DNA from: Anditalea andensis
GTDB taxonomy: Bacteria > Bacteroidota > Bacteroidia > Cytophagales > Cyclobacteriaceae
Direction of reading: 5' to 3'
Assembly: GCF_000714815.1 (NCBI RefSeq)
Contig: NZ_JMIH01000013.1
Coordinates: forward strand, 1-64,000
Length of the DNA: 64,000 bases
In this document: one piece after another, positions 24,789 to 34,199 of the stretch
Layout of the letters: each line of letters begins with the position of its first letter
Position numbering within the stretch: the stretch's first letter is position 1
Translations under genes and position numbers: made by a program
Notes under the pieces: generated by a model
Database searches by the model: none
Seen by the model: only the letters and a program-made list of their open reading frames with translations
Told to the model about the DNA's origin: nothing

Positions 24789-26646
24789 ATTTCTACCTTC
24801 CCTATCCATACTGGGCATCCTATTATTGGGTGCTTTTTCCAATATAGAAAAAGGTTATTACCTTTTTCCCGTAAAACCCGGTCATCAGAATTTTTTGGCC
24901 GGCAATATGAGTGAAATCCGTCCAAACCATTTCCATAGCGGACTGGACATCAAAACAGAAGGCAGAGAAGGTTTGCCGATCTATGCCGCTGCTGACGGAT
25001 ATGTGCACCGGATGAAAATCAGCACCCATGGATATGGCAATATCATCTATCTAAAGCACCCCAATGGTCAGTATACTGTCTATGCGCATTTGAGAAATTT
25101 TAACAATGAAATAGGGTCTTTTATAAAAAAAGAGGCATATAAACAGCAGAAAAATGAGATTGAAGTATATCCAGAACCAGATGAACTACCTGTAAAAAAA
25201 GGAGATATCATAGCCAATGGCGGCAATACAGGAAGCTCAGGTGGGCCTCACCTCCACTTTGAAATAAGGGATTCTATGGACAGGGCTATAGACCCGCTCA
25301 AGTTTGGATTTAAAGAAATAGTAGACAGAACACCTCCTACAGTCCAAAGGATAGCCATTACCCCACTTGAGATAGATAGCAGAGTCAACGGCAATTATCA
25401 GCGGACCGAATATGCTGTAAATTTTGATGGTAACCGTTTTTATATTAACGGCGAAGTAAATATTTCAGGCAAGGTAGGCATTGAAGTCTTAGCGTATGAT
25501 AAGCTGGATGAGATGCATAATCCGAATGGCTTTCCGATCTATCAGATTTATGATGGTGATGAGCAGATTTTTGAAAGTAATGTAGATGTCATAGATTTTG
25601 ACATAGGGAGATATCTGCTTGTGCATACCTATGGCAACCGGTACACAAAATTATACAAATCTCATAACAACCTTTTTGACTTTTACCAGCCCTCTGCCCC
25701 GCTGAGCGGAGGCATAATAGCGTCACCAGGTGAGAAAAAAAACATAGTCGTCAAACTCCAGGACACCTATCAAAATCAATCCCGACTGGAACTGGTCTTT
25801 AACGGTGAAGCGCTTAATCCTAACTTGAACAGGGTTAACAACACCGGGGGAAATCAGAAAATATCTTACCAGCGAAATGTCATGGTCATCAATGGTGATA
25901 AACCTGTAACAGGGAATCTAGCACAGGTTCACGTAAATGGCTATGTCCTTGAAATACCTCCATCATATGAAGGGACTAATAAGCGCACTTACCTTTGGGA
26001 TATGGAACATGGTATACCTGACTCGATCAACCTATGTAATGAAGTGATCATCCCTGATGTGAAAGTTAAAATACCATTTCAGGAAGAACATTGTTTTAAT
26101 GATGGAAATACTACGGTTACGTTTGCACGTAACACACATTTTGATGATCTTTACCTCCGGCTAAAAAATACAATAGCTGGAGGTGATAAAGCACTGACCA
26201 TTAACTCTCCTACTGAACACCTATGGAATGCCATGGAAGTGAAGATGGACGGAAGCCATTACCAAGGTGACCGCAGTAAAGCGCATGTCTACCTCAGATA
26301 TGACAATGGCTGGAAGAGTTTTCAGGGAGGAGAGTGGACAGGAGACCATATCTACTTCAAAACCAGAAATTTTGGTACTTTTGTAATAGCGGAGGACAAT
26401 ACCCCTCCGAGGATAGTTCCAGTGAGGGTCACCGCCTCGGAACTTAGATTTTCGATTACTGATAATCTTTCCGGTATTGACAGCTTTGAGGCCTTTGTTG
26501 ACGGAGAATGGGTTTGGATGAGGTATGAGCATAAGGATTATGTCATTTGGTCTGACAGATTGGGGGATAAGCCCTTTAAAGGTGAAATAATACTGAGAGT
26601 AAAAGACAAGGCCGGTAATATAGGTGAGTACAAATCAAGAATTTAA
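24751..26646 (+). CDS. M23 family metallopeptidase (LytM-type), TTG start
   Basis: This 631-residue exported peptidase probably cuts peptidoglycan cross-links. The LytM domain (about 45-180) has the zinc ligands H and D in HFHSGLDI and the HLH motif in GPHLHFEIRD. The large C-terminal remainder (about 190-631) is beta-rich with Ig-like segments and no recognised domain. No ATG is available before the catalytic domain: candidates are TTG 24751 or TTG 24775. The second gives MKLNRFLPSLSILGILLLGA, a better signal peptide. Both overlap the FAH gene (by 38 or 14 bp). Confidence 0.88.
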   Translation: MKIKNYWTLKLNRFLPSLSILGILLLGAFSNIEKGYYLFPVKPGHQNFLAGNMSEIRPNHFHSGLDIKTEGREGLPIYAAADGYVHRMKISTHGYGNIIYLKHPNGQYTVYAHLRNFNNEIGSFIKKEAYKQQKNEIEVYPEPDELPVKKGDIIANGGNTGSSGGPHLHFEIRDSMDRAIDPLKFGFKEIVDRTPPTVQRIAITPLEIDSRVNGNYQRTEYAVNFDGNRFYINGEVNISGKVGIEVLAYDKLDEMHNPNGFPIYQIYDGDEQIFESNVDVIDFDIGRYLLVHTYGNRYTKLYKSHNNLFDFYQPSAPLSGGIIASPGEKKNIVVKLQDTYQNQSRLELVFNGEALNPNLNRVNNTGGNQKISYQRNVMVINGDKPVTGNLAQVHVNGYVLEIPPSYEGTNKRTYLWDMEHGIPDSINLCNEVIIPDVKVKIPFQEEHCFNDGNTTVTFARNTHFDDLYLRLKNTIAGGDKALTINSPTEHLWNAMEVKMDGSHYQGDRSKAHVYLRYDNGWKSFQGGEWTGDHIYFKTRNFGTFVIAEDNTPPRIVPVRVTASELRFSITDNLSGIDSFEAFVDGEWVWMRYEHKDYVIWSDRLGDKPFKGEIILRVKDKAGNIGEYKSRI

Positions 26647-26663
26647 ATTAAACCCATACTGAA

Positions 26664-27113
26664 ATGTCTATAGAAATAGGAAAACCAGCACCTGATTTTG
26701 AAGCCAAAGATCAAAATGGCAATACCATAAAGCTATCAGATTACCGAGGCAAAAAAGTAGTATTGTATTTTTATCCTAAGGATCAAACCCCTGGGTGCAC
26801 GGCACAAGCATGTAATCTAAGGGACAATTACGACAGATTCCAAGAATTGGGATATGAAATTTTTGGGATAAGTACAGATTCAGAAAAGTCCCATCAGAAA
26901 TTTATTGAAAAGCAGGGACTACCTTTTTCCCTTATAGCTGATGAAGATAAAAAAGTGCACGAAAGCTATGGGACATGGGTAGAAAAATCTATGTACGGCC
27001 GCACCTATATGGGAACAGCCCGTACCACATTCGTTATCGATGAGCAAGGCAACATAGCTGACATCATAGAAAAAGTCAAAACAAAAGAACATACTAATCA
27101 AATCCTAAATTAA
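26664..27113 (+). CDS. bcp: Thioredoxin-dependent peroxiredoxin (Bcp/PrxQ)
   Basis: This 149-residue PrxQ-type peroxidase reduces hydroperoxides at the expense of thioredoxin in the cytosol. The peroxidatic cysteine C45 is in QTPGCTAQAC, with a resolving cysteine five residues later (C50), the classical PrxQ spacing. The conserved YGRTYMGTARTTFVID near 115-130 completes the fold. It starts 17 bp after the M23 gene and ends 15 bp before the transketolase gene. Confidence 0.95.
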   Translation: MSIEIGKPAPDFEAKDQNGNTIKLSDYRGKKVVLYFYPKDQTPGCTAQACNLRDNYDRFQELGYEIFGISTDSEKSHQKFIEKQGLPFSLIADEDKKVHESYGTWVEKSMYGRTYMGTARTTFVIDEQGNIADIIEKVKTKEHTNQILN

Positions 27114-27128
27114 ACCGATTCCAATAAA

Positions 27129-27980
27129 ATGGAAAAACAATCTATTGATCAACTAAAAAAAACCTGTTCTCAAGTAAGAAGAGATGTTTTACGCATGGTT
27201 CATGCGGTAAATTCAGGTCATCCGGGAGCATCCCTTGGCTGTACTGAATTTTTTGTCGCGCTTTATTTCAATCAGATGGAGCACAATCCTGATTTTAAGA
27301 TGAAAGGCGAAGGCGAAGATCTATTTTTCCTCTCCAATGGTCACATATCTGCCGTATGGTATAGTGTACTGGCCAGAAGTGGCTACTTCAATACCGAAGA
27401 GCTCGCTACATTCAGAAAAATAGACAGTAGACTACAGGGCCACCCTGCGACTGAAGAGCATTTGCCAGGCATTAGAATAGCTTCAGGCTCTCTGGGGCAA
27501 GGTATGTCAGTGGCTATAGGTGCTGCGCAGGCCAAAAAACTTAACAATGACGACCGCACCGTCTATGTACTGATGGGAGATGGAGAACAGCAGGAAGGCC
27601 AAGTCTGGGAAGCGGCATTGTATGCCCCTCACCATAAAGTGGACAATCTTATCGCCACCATCGATGTAAACCGTCAGCAGATTGACGGACCTACAGCCGA
27701 AATCATGGATCTTGGAAGCCTTATAGATAAATATAAAGCATTCGGTTGGGAAGTGGTAGAGACTAAAAATGGCAATGATCTAGAAGAAGTAATTGCTACT
27801 TTAGAAAAAGCTAAATCTCTCCTTGGCAATGGAAAACCAGTCATGAACCTGTTACATACAGAAATGGGTTTTGGGGTAGACTTCATGACGGCTACGCACA
27901 AGTGGCATGGTGTAGCACCAAACGATGAGCAACTTGAAAATGCGCTCGGACAGTTAGAAGAAACACTGGGAGATTATTAA
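27129..27980 (+). CDS. tktA: Transketolase, N-terminal (TPP-binding) subunit
   Basis: This 283-residue protein is the first half of a split transketolase of the pentose phosphate pathway. The thiamine diphosphate motif runs from GDGEQQEGQVWEAALYA to the asparagine in DVNRQQIDG. The substrate loop HPGASLGCTE appears near residue 32. The C-terminal half is encoded 35 bp downstream, so the two form a two-subunit enzyme, a frequent arrangement in bacteria and archaea. There is no sign of a frameshift: each half has its own start and stop. Confidence 0.93.
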   Translation: MEKQSIDQLKKTCSQVRRDVLRMVHAVNSGHPGASLGCTEFFVALYFNQMEHNPDFKMKGEGEDLFFLSNGHISAVWYSVLARSGYFNTEELATFRKIDSRLQGHPATEEHLPGIRIASGSLGQGMSVAIGAAQAKKLNNDDRTVYVLMGDGEQQEGQVWEAALYAPHHKVDNLIATIDVNRQQIDGPTAEIMDLGSLIDKYKAFGWEVVETKNGNDLEEVIATLEKAKSLLGNGKPVMNLLHTEMGFGVDFMTATHKWHGVAPNDEQLENALGQLEETLGDY

Positions 27981-28015
27981 GCTATTTACCACCACTTCTG
28001 AAACCAGAAGGCTAA

Positions 28016-28996
28016 ATGCATACACAAATGGAAAAAAAATTAAACACTAAATTTACATATACAGAGAAAAAAGATACCCGATCAGGTTTTGGTGACGGCT
28101 TTTTAGAAGCAGGAAGAAAAAACCCTAACGTGGTAGGTCTCTGTGCCGATCTCATTGGTTCATTAAAAATGGGCGCATTTCAGAAGGAATTTCCTGATAG
28201 GTTTTTTCAGGTAGGTATTTCTGAAGCCAATATGATGGGAATAGCAGCCGGTATGACTATAGGCGACAAAATTCCTTTCACCGGTACTTTTGCCAATTTC
28301 TCCACAGGAAGAGTATATGATCAGATCAGACAATCTATAGCCTATTCAGGTAAAAATGTTAAAATCTGTGCTTCCCATGCTGGCCTTACACTAGGGGAAG
28401 ATGGTGCTACCCACCAGATCCTGGAGGATGTCGGGATGATGAAGATGTTACCTCATATGACGGTCATCAACCCTTGTGACTATAACCAGACCAAAGCTGC
28501 GACCATGGCCATAGCAGAATACGAAGGACCTGTGTACCTACGCTTTGGAAGACCATCCTGGCCTATATTCACACCAAGTGATCAAAAATTTGAAATCGGT
28601 AAAGCGTGGAAAATGATCGATGGCTCTGATGTTACGATATTTGCTACAGGCCACCTGGTATGGGAAGCAGTAGTAGCTGAAGCTATTTTGGCAGAAGAAG
28701 GCATAAGTGTAGAAGTGATCAATATACACACCATCAAACCGCTGGATGTAGATGCTATCCTAGATTCAGTAGCAAAAACTGGCTGCTGTGTATCTGCTGA
28801 AGAGCACCAGTATAATGGTGGCTTGGGCGACAGCATCGCTCAGACCCTTGCCAGGAATAATCCTGCGCCAATGGAATATGTAGGAGTAGATGATTCTTTT
28901 GGTGAGTCCGGTACTCCTACTGCCCTTATGGAGAAGTATGGCCTAAATGCAGCAAATATTGTAAAGGCTGTAAAAAAGGTAATGGAAAGAAAATAA
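28016..28996 (+). CDS. tktB: Transketolase, C-terminal subunit
   Basis: This 326-residue protein carries the pyrimidine-binding domain (about 10-175, with GISEANMMGIAAGM and LTLGEDGATHQ) and the C-terminal domain (about 190-326, EEHQYNGGLGDSIAQ). It pairs with the upstream subunit to make transketolase. MHTQMEKKLN allows start at 28016 or four codons later at 28028. A terminator follows at 29058, ending the bcp-tkt transcript. Confidence 0.93.
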   Translation: MHTQMEKKLNTKFTYTEKKDTRSGFGDGFLEAGRKNPNVVGLCADLIGSLKMGAFQKEFPDRFFQVGISEANMMGIAAGMTIGDKIPFTGTFANFSTGRVYDQIRQSIAYSGKNVKICASHAGLTLGEDGATHQILEDVGMMKMLPHMTVINPCDYNQTKAATMAIAEYEGPVYLRFGRPSWPIFTPSDQKFEIGKAWKMIDGSDVTIFATGHLVWEAVVAEAILAEEGISVEVINIHTIKPLDVDAILDSVAKTGCCVSAEEHQYNGGLGDSIAQTLARNNPAPMEYVGVDDSFGESGTPTALMEKYGLNAANIVKAVKKVMERK

Positions 28997-29057
28997 TAAA
29001 TGAAATCCGATGTCCTAAAAAGGAGCATCATAGCTTATCAGCTCTATTATAAAAAAG

Positions 29058-29085
29058 AGGCTTCTATATAGAAGCCTTTTCTATT
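29058..29085 (+). terminator. Rho-independent terminator after the transketolase genes
   Basis: The perfect self-complementary segment AGGCTTCTATATAGAAGCCT at 29058-29077 is followed by TTTTCTATTTTATT. It lies about 60 bp after the stop of the C-terminal subunit gene. Confidence 0.85.
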
Positions 29086-29548
29086 TTATTAAATTTTCGA
29101 AGCCAAGATGGAATTTCGCATAGGATCCGCCAGCTAATCATCAGGGCTTAATGCGTATTTCAGGGTGTAGGCCCTCCTGGTCCAATCCCATATTGCATGC
29201 ATAACGCTATAAAACTTTCTCTCCTAAAACATGTAAGCATTTCAGGATGTAAGACCACTTTAGTTTAAAAACAAGGATATCAGAAGCTTTACACGAAATC
29301 CAATGAAATTAGGTTATCCATGAAAGTGGAATGTACAAAATCAAAAAAGGTTATATCCATAACCTGTTCTCTTAATAAATTTATGGAGTGACCAGATTCT
29401 ATATACTGAAAAAGCATCTATTTATTATAACCATGGGTGAATATACCCATGGTTTAAAATAAAATAGCCCAGTAAAGGTATAAACTGCCTCCTTTTGCCC
29501 GTAAAATATACTATGCTTATTACAACGGCTGCTATTAAAAGGACAAAT
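29086..29548. other. Intergenic region without a gene
   Basis: These 463 bases hold no coding frame I trust. A perfect inverted repeat AACCATGGGT (29429-29438) / ACCCATGGTT (29445-29454) with a 6-base loop stands out, but has no U-tract in either direction, so its role is open. Confidence 0.45.
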
Positions 29549-29797
29549 TTATTTCGAAGCTATTTTTTCTAAATCATCTACTAGTTTTTTAGATACAGCT
29601 CTACTGTTTTCCTCCCTTTTGGTTTTGAAAAGCTCTAAAGCTTCTTTGCTTTTTTCTATGACTCCTTCAGGATTATTATCAGCGCGGTAGCTATTCCAGC
29701 ACCAAGACAGCTCTGCATGTAGATCTCCACCCAATTTAAGTTTTTCAAGTTTTTCTAAGGTCGCAGTTATCGTTTTTTCGGAAATGTTATCAGACAT
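29549..29797 (-). CDS. Small conserved hypothetical protein
   Basis: This 82-residue protein is soluble, highly charged and predicted mostly helical (TATLEKLEKLKLGGDLHAEL, then SKKLVDDLEKIASK). A tryptophan-rich centre, ELSWCWNSYRADNNPEGVIE, suggests a helical-hairpin fold. I do not recognise the family. It stands alone, with no evident operon partner. Confidence 0.6.
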   Translation of the reverse strand: MSDNISEKTITATLEKLEKLKLGGDLHAELSWCWNSYRADNNPEGVIEKSKEALELFKTKREENSRAVSKKLVDDLEKIASK

Positions 29798-29993
29798 AAT
29801 GATATTGGTTTTGGTTGAAAGTAATTCTTGTTTTATTTATATAACAAAACAAGATATAATTTTTATTAAATACAAAATATTCAGTTTATTGATTTAAAAC
29901 ATTTCATAATTTCCGGCTTTTACCCCTCTGTATTTTTAGCATATTTAAAATGTTAGCTTGAAAATCCTCTTTCCCCAATGTAAAGAAAAGAAA

Positions 29994-32900
29994 TTATCTT
30001 AGCAAGGTAAATATACCCCTCAATTCCTTCACCCAGGTCTGCCCATCCATAAAGTAATGATATTTGATTACGTAAGTGTAAACATCCGGCAAAACCTCGA
30101 CTCCGTTTACGGTACCGTCCCAACCTTTACTTCCATTATATATTAATTCCCCCCATCGGTTATATACCACTAACTGATAATCTATCAAACAATTCGATAC
30201 ACTTTCATATAAGCTGTTAACACCACCATCTCCTGGCCTGAATCCTGTAGGCATCCTAACTTTTGGAGCTTCTTCATTGATCATACCTGTACCAAAACTC
30301 AAACATCCAGAAGCATCTACTATAGTAGCTGTATATTCTCCTCCTGGTACACCTATAAGTTCATCACCTTCCATCTGAAGATAATCCCAGGTATATAAAT
30401 AAGGAGCCTTACCACCTGTAGGCAACACCATCAGCTCTCCATCTGCCTCTCCGGGACAGGCAGGCTTCAACACCCTCACTTCAGCATCCAACGGAAGAGG
30501 TGCTTCGATCTCAAAAGAAATACTTACCTCGCATCCTAATGCATCTAAAAAAGCAATACTTTGCATTCCCATCGGTAAATCAGTTAGAGTAAGCATATCA
30601 TCATTGACTAGAATATTGCCATTAGCACTTTTATAAGGAGGAGAACCACCACTGAGCAAAACGGTGGCCTGACCATCTTCTCGTCCAAAACAACTGGTCA
30701 TTTCCTTCCTTATTAGCGCAGCTTCCAACAATAATGGTTCATTGATCTTAACCTCTAATTGTGCTTCACAGCCCAATCCATCCTTAGCCTTAATTACATA
30801 TACCCCTGCGATAAGGTTACCAGCCTGGGGTGATAGTATATTTTTATCATGGGACCACTCCAGAGAGAGCATACCATTTCCTCCTGTAGCCATTAGGATA
30901 ATTTCACCAGAATCACCTCCATTACATTTGACGTCAGTTTTTTCTAATAGCGTCAGCTGTATAGCCTCATACACCTCAACTTCCAGTACTTCTGAAAACC
31001 CTTCACATAGCGCATCATTTTCACTATATTCCCTATACCATACCTTCCCGGTAATCCCTGGCTGGTCCCAACTCACCTGAACTACATACTCTTCATTGGA
31101 TCCGATGACCTCTCCCCCTTCTACAAACCATTCATAAGCCCTATTGGCTACAGGTATATCTACCTGATAGGCATGACCTATATCAGGGTCAAAACAAATC
31201 TGATCAGGGCCCACTGGAAGCTCGGGTTCAATGACTAAATTTATACGAACCAAAAACTCTACCGGCAGACCTACGCAGCCGTTTTGCCCAATAGCTGCCC
31301 CTATGAGTTTCGCTTCCTCGTTAGCTTCGCCCCATCTCACCAACACGCGGTAAGGTTCGTATTCAATGATCTCTCCACCTTCCACGGTCCATTCTATGGA
31401 GTTCACATTTATGATTTCCTCAGCTTGGTACCAATGCTCCTCCACCATAGGGCATACTTTATTTATCCCTTCGATCTTAAACTCACTCTCAAACACTTCA
31501 ATCTCAAAAGTAATGTCTTCCTGGGAATCACAGGATTCTTCTGATATAGCAGCTATAACTTTAATAGTATGTTTACCTAACTCGGTATAGGTATGGGTGA
31601 TATCTTTACCCTCTTTTACGGCAGAGCCATCCCCAAAATCCCACATGAAAAATTGAAAATCTTCGTTTTCAGGTATGATGGACCATGTACCCTCTTGGTT
31701 CAGGCAAGCCACCTGAGAACCGGATACATCAAATTCATATTCACTCTTTGTTTCAAAATTAAGGTTGTTTAGACTCGCACCTACCGAATAGCCATAAGAT
31801 TCCAAATATCCAAAACCATATACATACCCTATAAAACCATCCGTATTGGATAATACATGACTACCTCCTGAAATATTAATGATAGCATATGCATATGTGG
31901 GATTTACTGGAACCACTTTAAATTGATTACCGATATTATTCCCATCCAATACCGTGTTGTCTTTCGAAGCTGTCTTTACTAAAATAGAAACAAAGTTATT
32001 ATCTATCGCTACCACATTCATCGCCTGAAAAGTGACGTTTTGCAACATCTGCTCATTTGGGCTGTATAAAATCATAAAGGGATCTCCTTGGTTATAATTG
32101 CCCAAATTCATATTATTGCACTCCTGACTTTTAGCAAAAACAGTAACTGACGTTGGCTTGGAAGATTTTATCTCTTTTAAACCGTTGCTGTTAAAATCAT
32201 AGGTTTTATACTGTCCAGCATTCAGTACATCCATGGGTACACCGTCAATGGTTACCTGAGTTCCGTTTTCCGCAGCCAGTACTTTTACCAGTTCACCAGA
32301 GGTGCGTATCGCCAATGGTATGTGTATAAATTCACTTCCCCAAGTATTGGTAGGATACATCTGCTGAAAAAGATGGTCATTAGCAAACCCACATTCCCCT
32401 ATCCCTGTCCATTTGTTTCCTCCAAATACCGCTATATTTTTACACTCAGATGCTTCAGCTCCTATCACACTCACCCTACTTCCGGTAAGATCTCCTCTTG
32501 CCTTCAGTTGATAACTTTGTCCGGCATTTAATGTAATAGTAAAAGGTACTCCTGCTGACTTATTGTCTACCGTTTGCACAGATGGAGTGATCTGCACCAA
32601 GGTGTTGTCCTCTACACCCACTACCAGCATAAGGGATTCATTATCTGCGTTTAGGTTATGATAATTTTGATTATAATCCTGGATATTTGGAAGCACTTCA
32701 AAATGGGATGTAATCCAATAGTCCTTCCCGAGGCTTTGTAATGGCAATACCACCGTTCCATCTGCACTTCTGGCCCTTTCATTGAAAGCATATATCGAAA
32801 TATTTCCTTCAGATTGAATAAATATTCCTTTGTTTTCTATAACACCGGAAGTTCGGTGTAAAAAATCAGTCTGAGTGGAAGGAAGCCTCAGCGTATAATT

Positions 32901-33152
32901 TTGACCTGCAGCCAAAGTAAAGTTCTCTACCCTTCCGGGCTGTATGCCACTGAGGTCTATGGTTCCAGTAGTCGCCTCATTAGCCGATATGACTATTATA
33001 GCCATATCGTAAGACTGACCCTGAGGGTGATTTTCCATAAAACCTACCCAAAATTCCTTGCCTACAGTTGTAACTTGTCCAATCGAATGCAGACTTAAAA
33101 AAAACAGCGTGATGAAAAACGCTGAAGTAAAAAATGACCTCACTGATTTCAT
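29994..33152 (-). CDS. Large secreted surface protein with IgGFc-binding-like, PKD and SprB-repeat regions and T9SS type B sorting domain
   Basis: This 1052-residue exported protein starts with a signal peptide (about 1-26, ending HSIGQ). Residues about 28-465 resemble the IgGFc-binding N-terminal domain (VGKEFWVGFMENHPQGQSYD). A PKD domain follows at about 470-555 (MWDFGDGSAVKEGKD, ITHTYTELGKHTIKV). Three SprB-like repeats lie at about 735-955, each marked by a CxG..G...ATGG/SGG pattern. The C terminus (about 960-1052, YNRWGELIYNGSKGWDG) is the gliding-motility/T9SS type B sorting domain. It is likely an adhesin exported by type IX secretion. No T9SS machinery gene is in the window. Confidence 0.88.
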   Translation of the reverse strand: MKSVRSFFTSAFFITLFFLSLHSIGQVTTVGKEFWVGFMENHPQGQSYDMAIIVISANEATTGTIDLSGIQPGRVENFTLAAGQNYTLRLPSTQTDFLHRTSGVIENKGIFIQSEGNISIYAFNERARSADGTVVLPLQSLGKDYWITSHFEVLPNIQDYNQNYHNLNADNESLMLVVGVEDNTLVQITPSVQTVDNKSAGVPFTITLNAGQSYQLKARGDLTGSRVSVIGAEASECKNIAVFGGNKWTGIGECGFANDHLFQQMYPTNTWGSEFIHIPLAIRTSGELVKVLAAENGTQVTIDGVPMDVLNAGQYKTYDFNSNGLKEIKSSKPTSVTVFAKSQECNNMNLGNYNQGDPFMILYSPNEQMLQNVTFQAMNVVAIDNNFVSILVKTASKDNTVLDGNNIGNQFKVVPVNPTYAYAIINISGGSHVLSNTDGFIGYVYGFGYLESYGYSVGASLNNLNFETKSEYEFDVSGSQVACLNQEGTWSIIPENEDFQFFMWDFGDGSAVKEGKDITHTYTELGKHTIKVIAAISEESCDSQEDITFEIEVFESEFKIEGINKVCPMVEEHWYQAEEIINVNSIEWTVEGGEIIEYEPYRVLVRWGEANEEAKLIGAAIGQNGCVGLPVEFLVRINLVIEPELPVGPDQICFDPDIGHAYQVDIPVANRAYEWFVEGGEVIGSNEEYVVQVSWDQPGITGKVWYREYSENDALCEGFSEVLEVEVYEAIQLTLLEKTDVKCNGGDSGEIILMATGGNGMLSLEWSHDKNILSPQAGNLIAGVYVIKAKDGLGCEAQLEVKINEPLLLEAALIRKEMTSCFGREDGQATVLLSGGSPPYKSANGNILVNDDMLTLTDLPMGMQSIAFLDALGCEVSISFEIEAPLPLDAEVRVLKPACPGEADGELMVLPTGGKAPYLYTWDYLQMEGDELIGVPGGEYTATIVDASGCLSFGTGMINEEAPKVRMPTGFRPGDGGVNSLYESVSNCLIDYQLVVYNRWGELIYNGSKGWDGTVNGVEVLPDVYTYVIKYHYFMDGQTWVKELRGIFTLLR

Positions 33153-33374
33153 TTTGAGAAGATGAATACATTACCAAAACAATATAATGATAAAAGTTTC
33201 AAAAACCGTATATATCCTTCACAAATTGTTGTACGTCAGATAACAAATGTATTTTATTACCTGGTTCCAAACTTTTGCTTTGATAGGGCATTAAAAAAAA
33301 AGCATTCCTGAACGAAATACATCTTTTTTAATTCAGAGTGATGAAACTGGCTTTATTGCTCAAGATAAAATATA

Positions 33375-34064
33375 TTATAAGTCCAGCGCGTGTATATAAA
33401 TCTTACGCAGGTCTGCAGGTTCACCCATGTCGAGATTATTGTCTTTAACAAACTGCTGAAGGGTTTTCCAATTGTCCTTACCCAAAGTTTTTAAACCTGT
33501 TTTATTATTTTTTATCTCTTCCTCCCCCGAGGGATTGATCATAAAATAACGGACGATGTGTTGGTAAGTATCATATTTGGGACCTGAATTGTAAGCGCCA
33601 CCTACTTCTGCTTTATTGAATTTCTTTTCATGTAGGGCTATGAGTTTCTTTTGGTCACCTTCATAGATAATTTCTGCTATCTGGTTTTTATCTTCCACCA
33701 CCAAGGGCATAAAAGTTCTTTCTTCTGTATTAAATATAATTTTACCTACTCTTTTATTATCCATGATTATTACCTTGGCATCCTCAGCCTCATCACTGCG
33801 AATAAATATTTCAGCTTTATCCGGTAAAATGTTGATATATACCCCTTCATGAATCTTACCGTTGGCCATGATGAGATCTCCCTTTGGCATTTCATCAAAT
33901 ATGAAAGGCGTGCCCTTAGTCCCACTGGATTTCGGCATTAAGCCAATATAGAGGTTTCTACTGTCCCCGAAATTTTGAAATAAATTAATATTATGAGGAT
34001 CAGACTGGGCTACAGCAGGGATCACCAGAATGGATGCCCAAAGTACTAGTATTAGTTTCATCAT
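33375..34064 (-). CDS. Hypothetical exported protein
   Basis: This 229-residue protein has a signal peptide (MMKLILVLWASILVIPAVAQ). The mature part is mixed alpha/beta (KGDLIMANGKIHEGVYINIL, later KTLQQFVKDNNLDMGEPADL). I do not recognise a family. It diverges from the methyltransferase gene and stands 222 bp from the surface-protein gene that lies downstream of it on the same strand. Confidence 0.65.
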   Translation of the reverse strand: MMKLILVLWASILVIPAVAQSDPHNINLFQNFGDSRNLYIGLMPKSSGTKGTPFIFDEMPKGDLIMANGKIHEGVYINILPDKAEIFIRSDEAEDAKVIIMDNKRVGKIIFNTEERTFMPLVVEDKNQIAEIIYEGDQKKLIALHEKKFNKAEVGGAYNSGPKYDTYQHIVRYFMINPSGEEEIKNNKTGLKTLGKDNWKTLQQFVKDNNLDMGEPADLRKIYIHALDL

Positions 34065-34188
34065 AATTAGCTTAATTTAATGACCTACCTATGCTAAATA
34101 TACATTATAGTTGATATTTAAACAATGGAATAACAGATAAAAGGCAGGAATATTTAGCACTAAATCTTCATTCTGTACATTATTGCTT

Positions 34189-34196
34189 ATTTTTGC
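34189..34196 (+). promoter_or_regulatory. Candidate -7 element before the methyltransferase gene
   Basis: TATTTTTG fits the Bacteroidota -7 consensus TAnnTTTG. It ends only 3 bp before the ATG at 34200, so if used the mRNA would be leaderless or nearly so. No clear -33 TTTG is visible, hence the low score. Confidence 0.3.
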
Positions 34197-34199
34197 AGC

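Noticed and set aside
27129-28996. Frameshifted single transketolase gene
   Set aside because: Each half has a normal start, stop and full domain, and there is a 35-bp spacer. Split transketolases are known.
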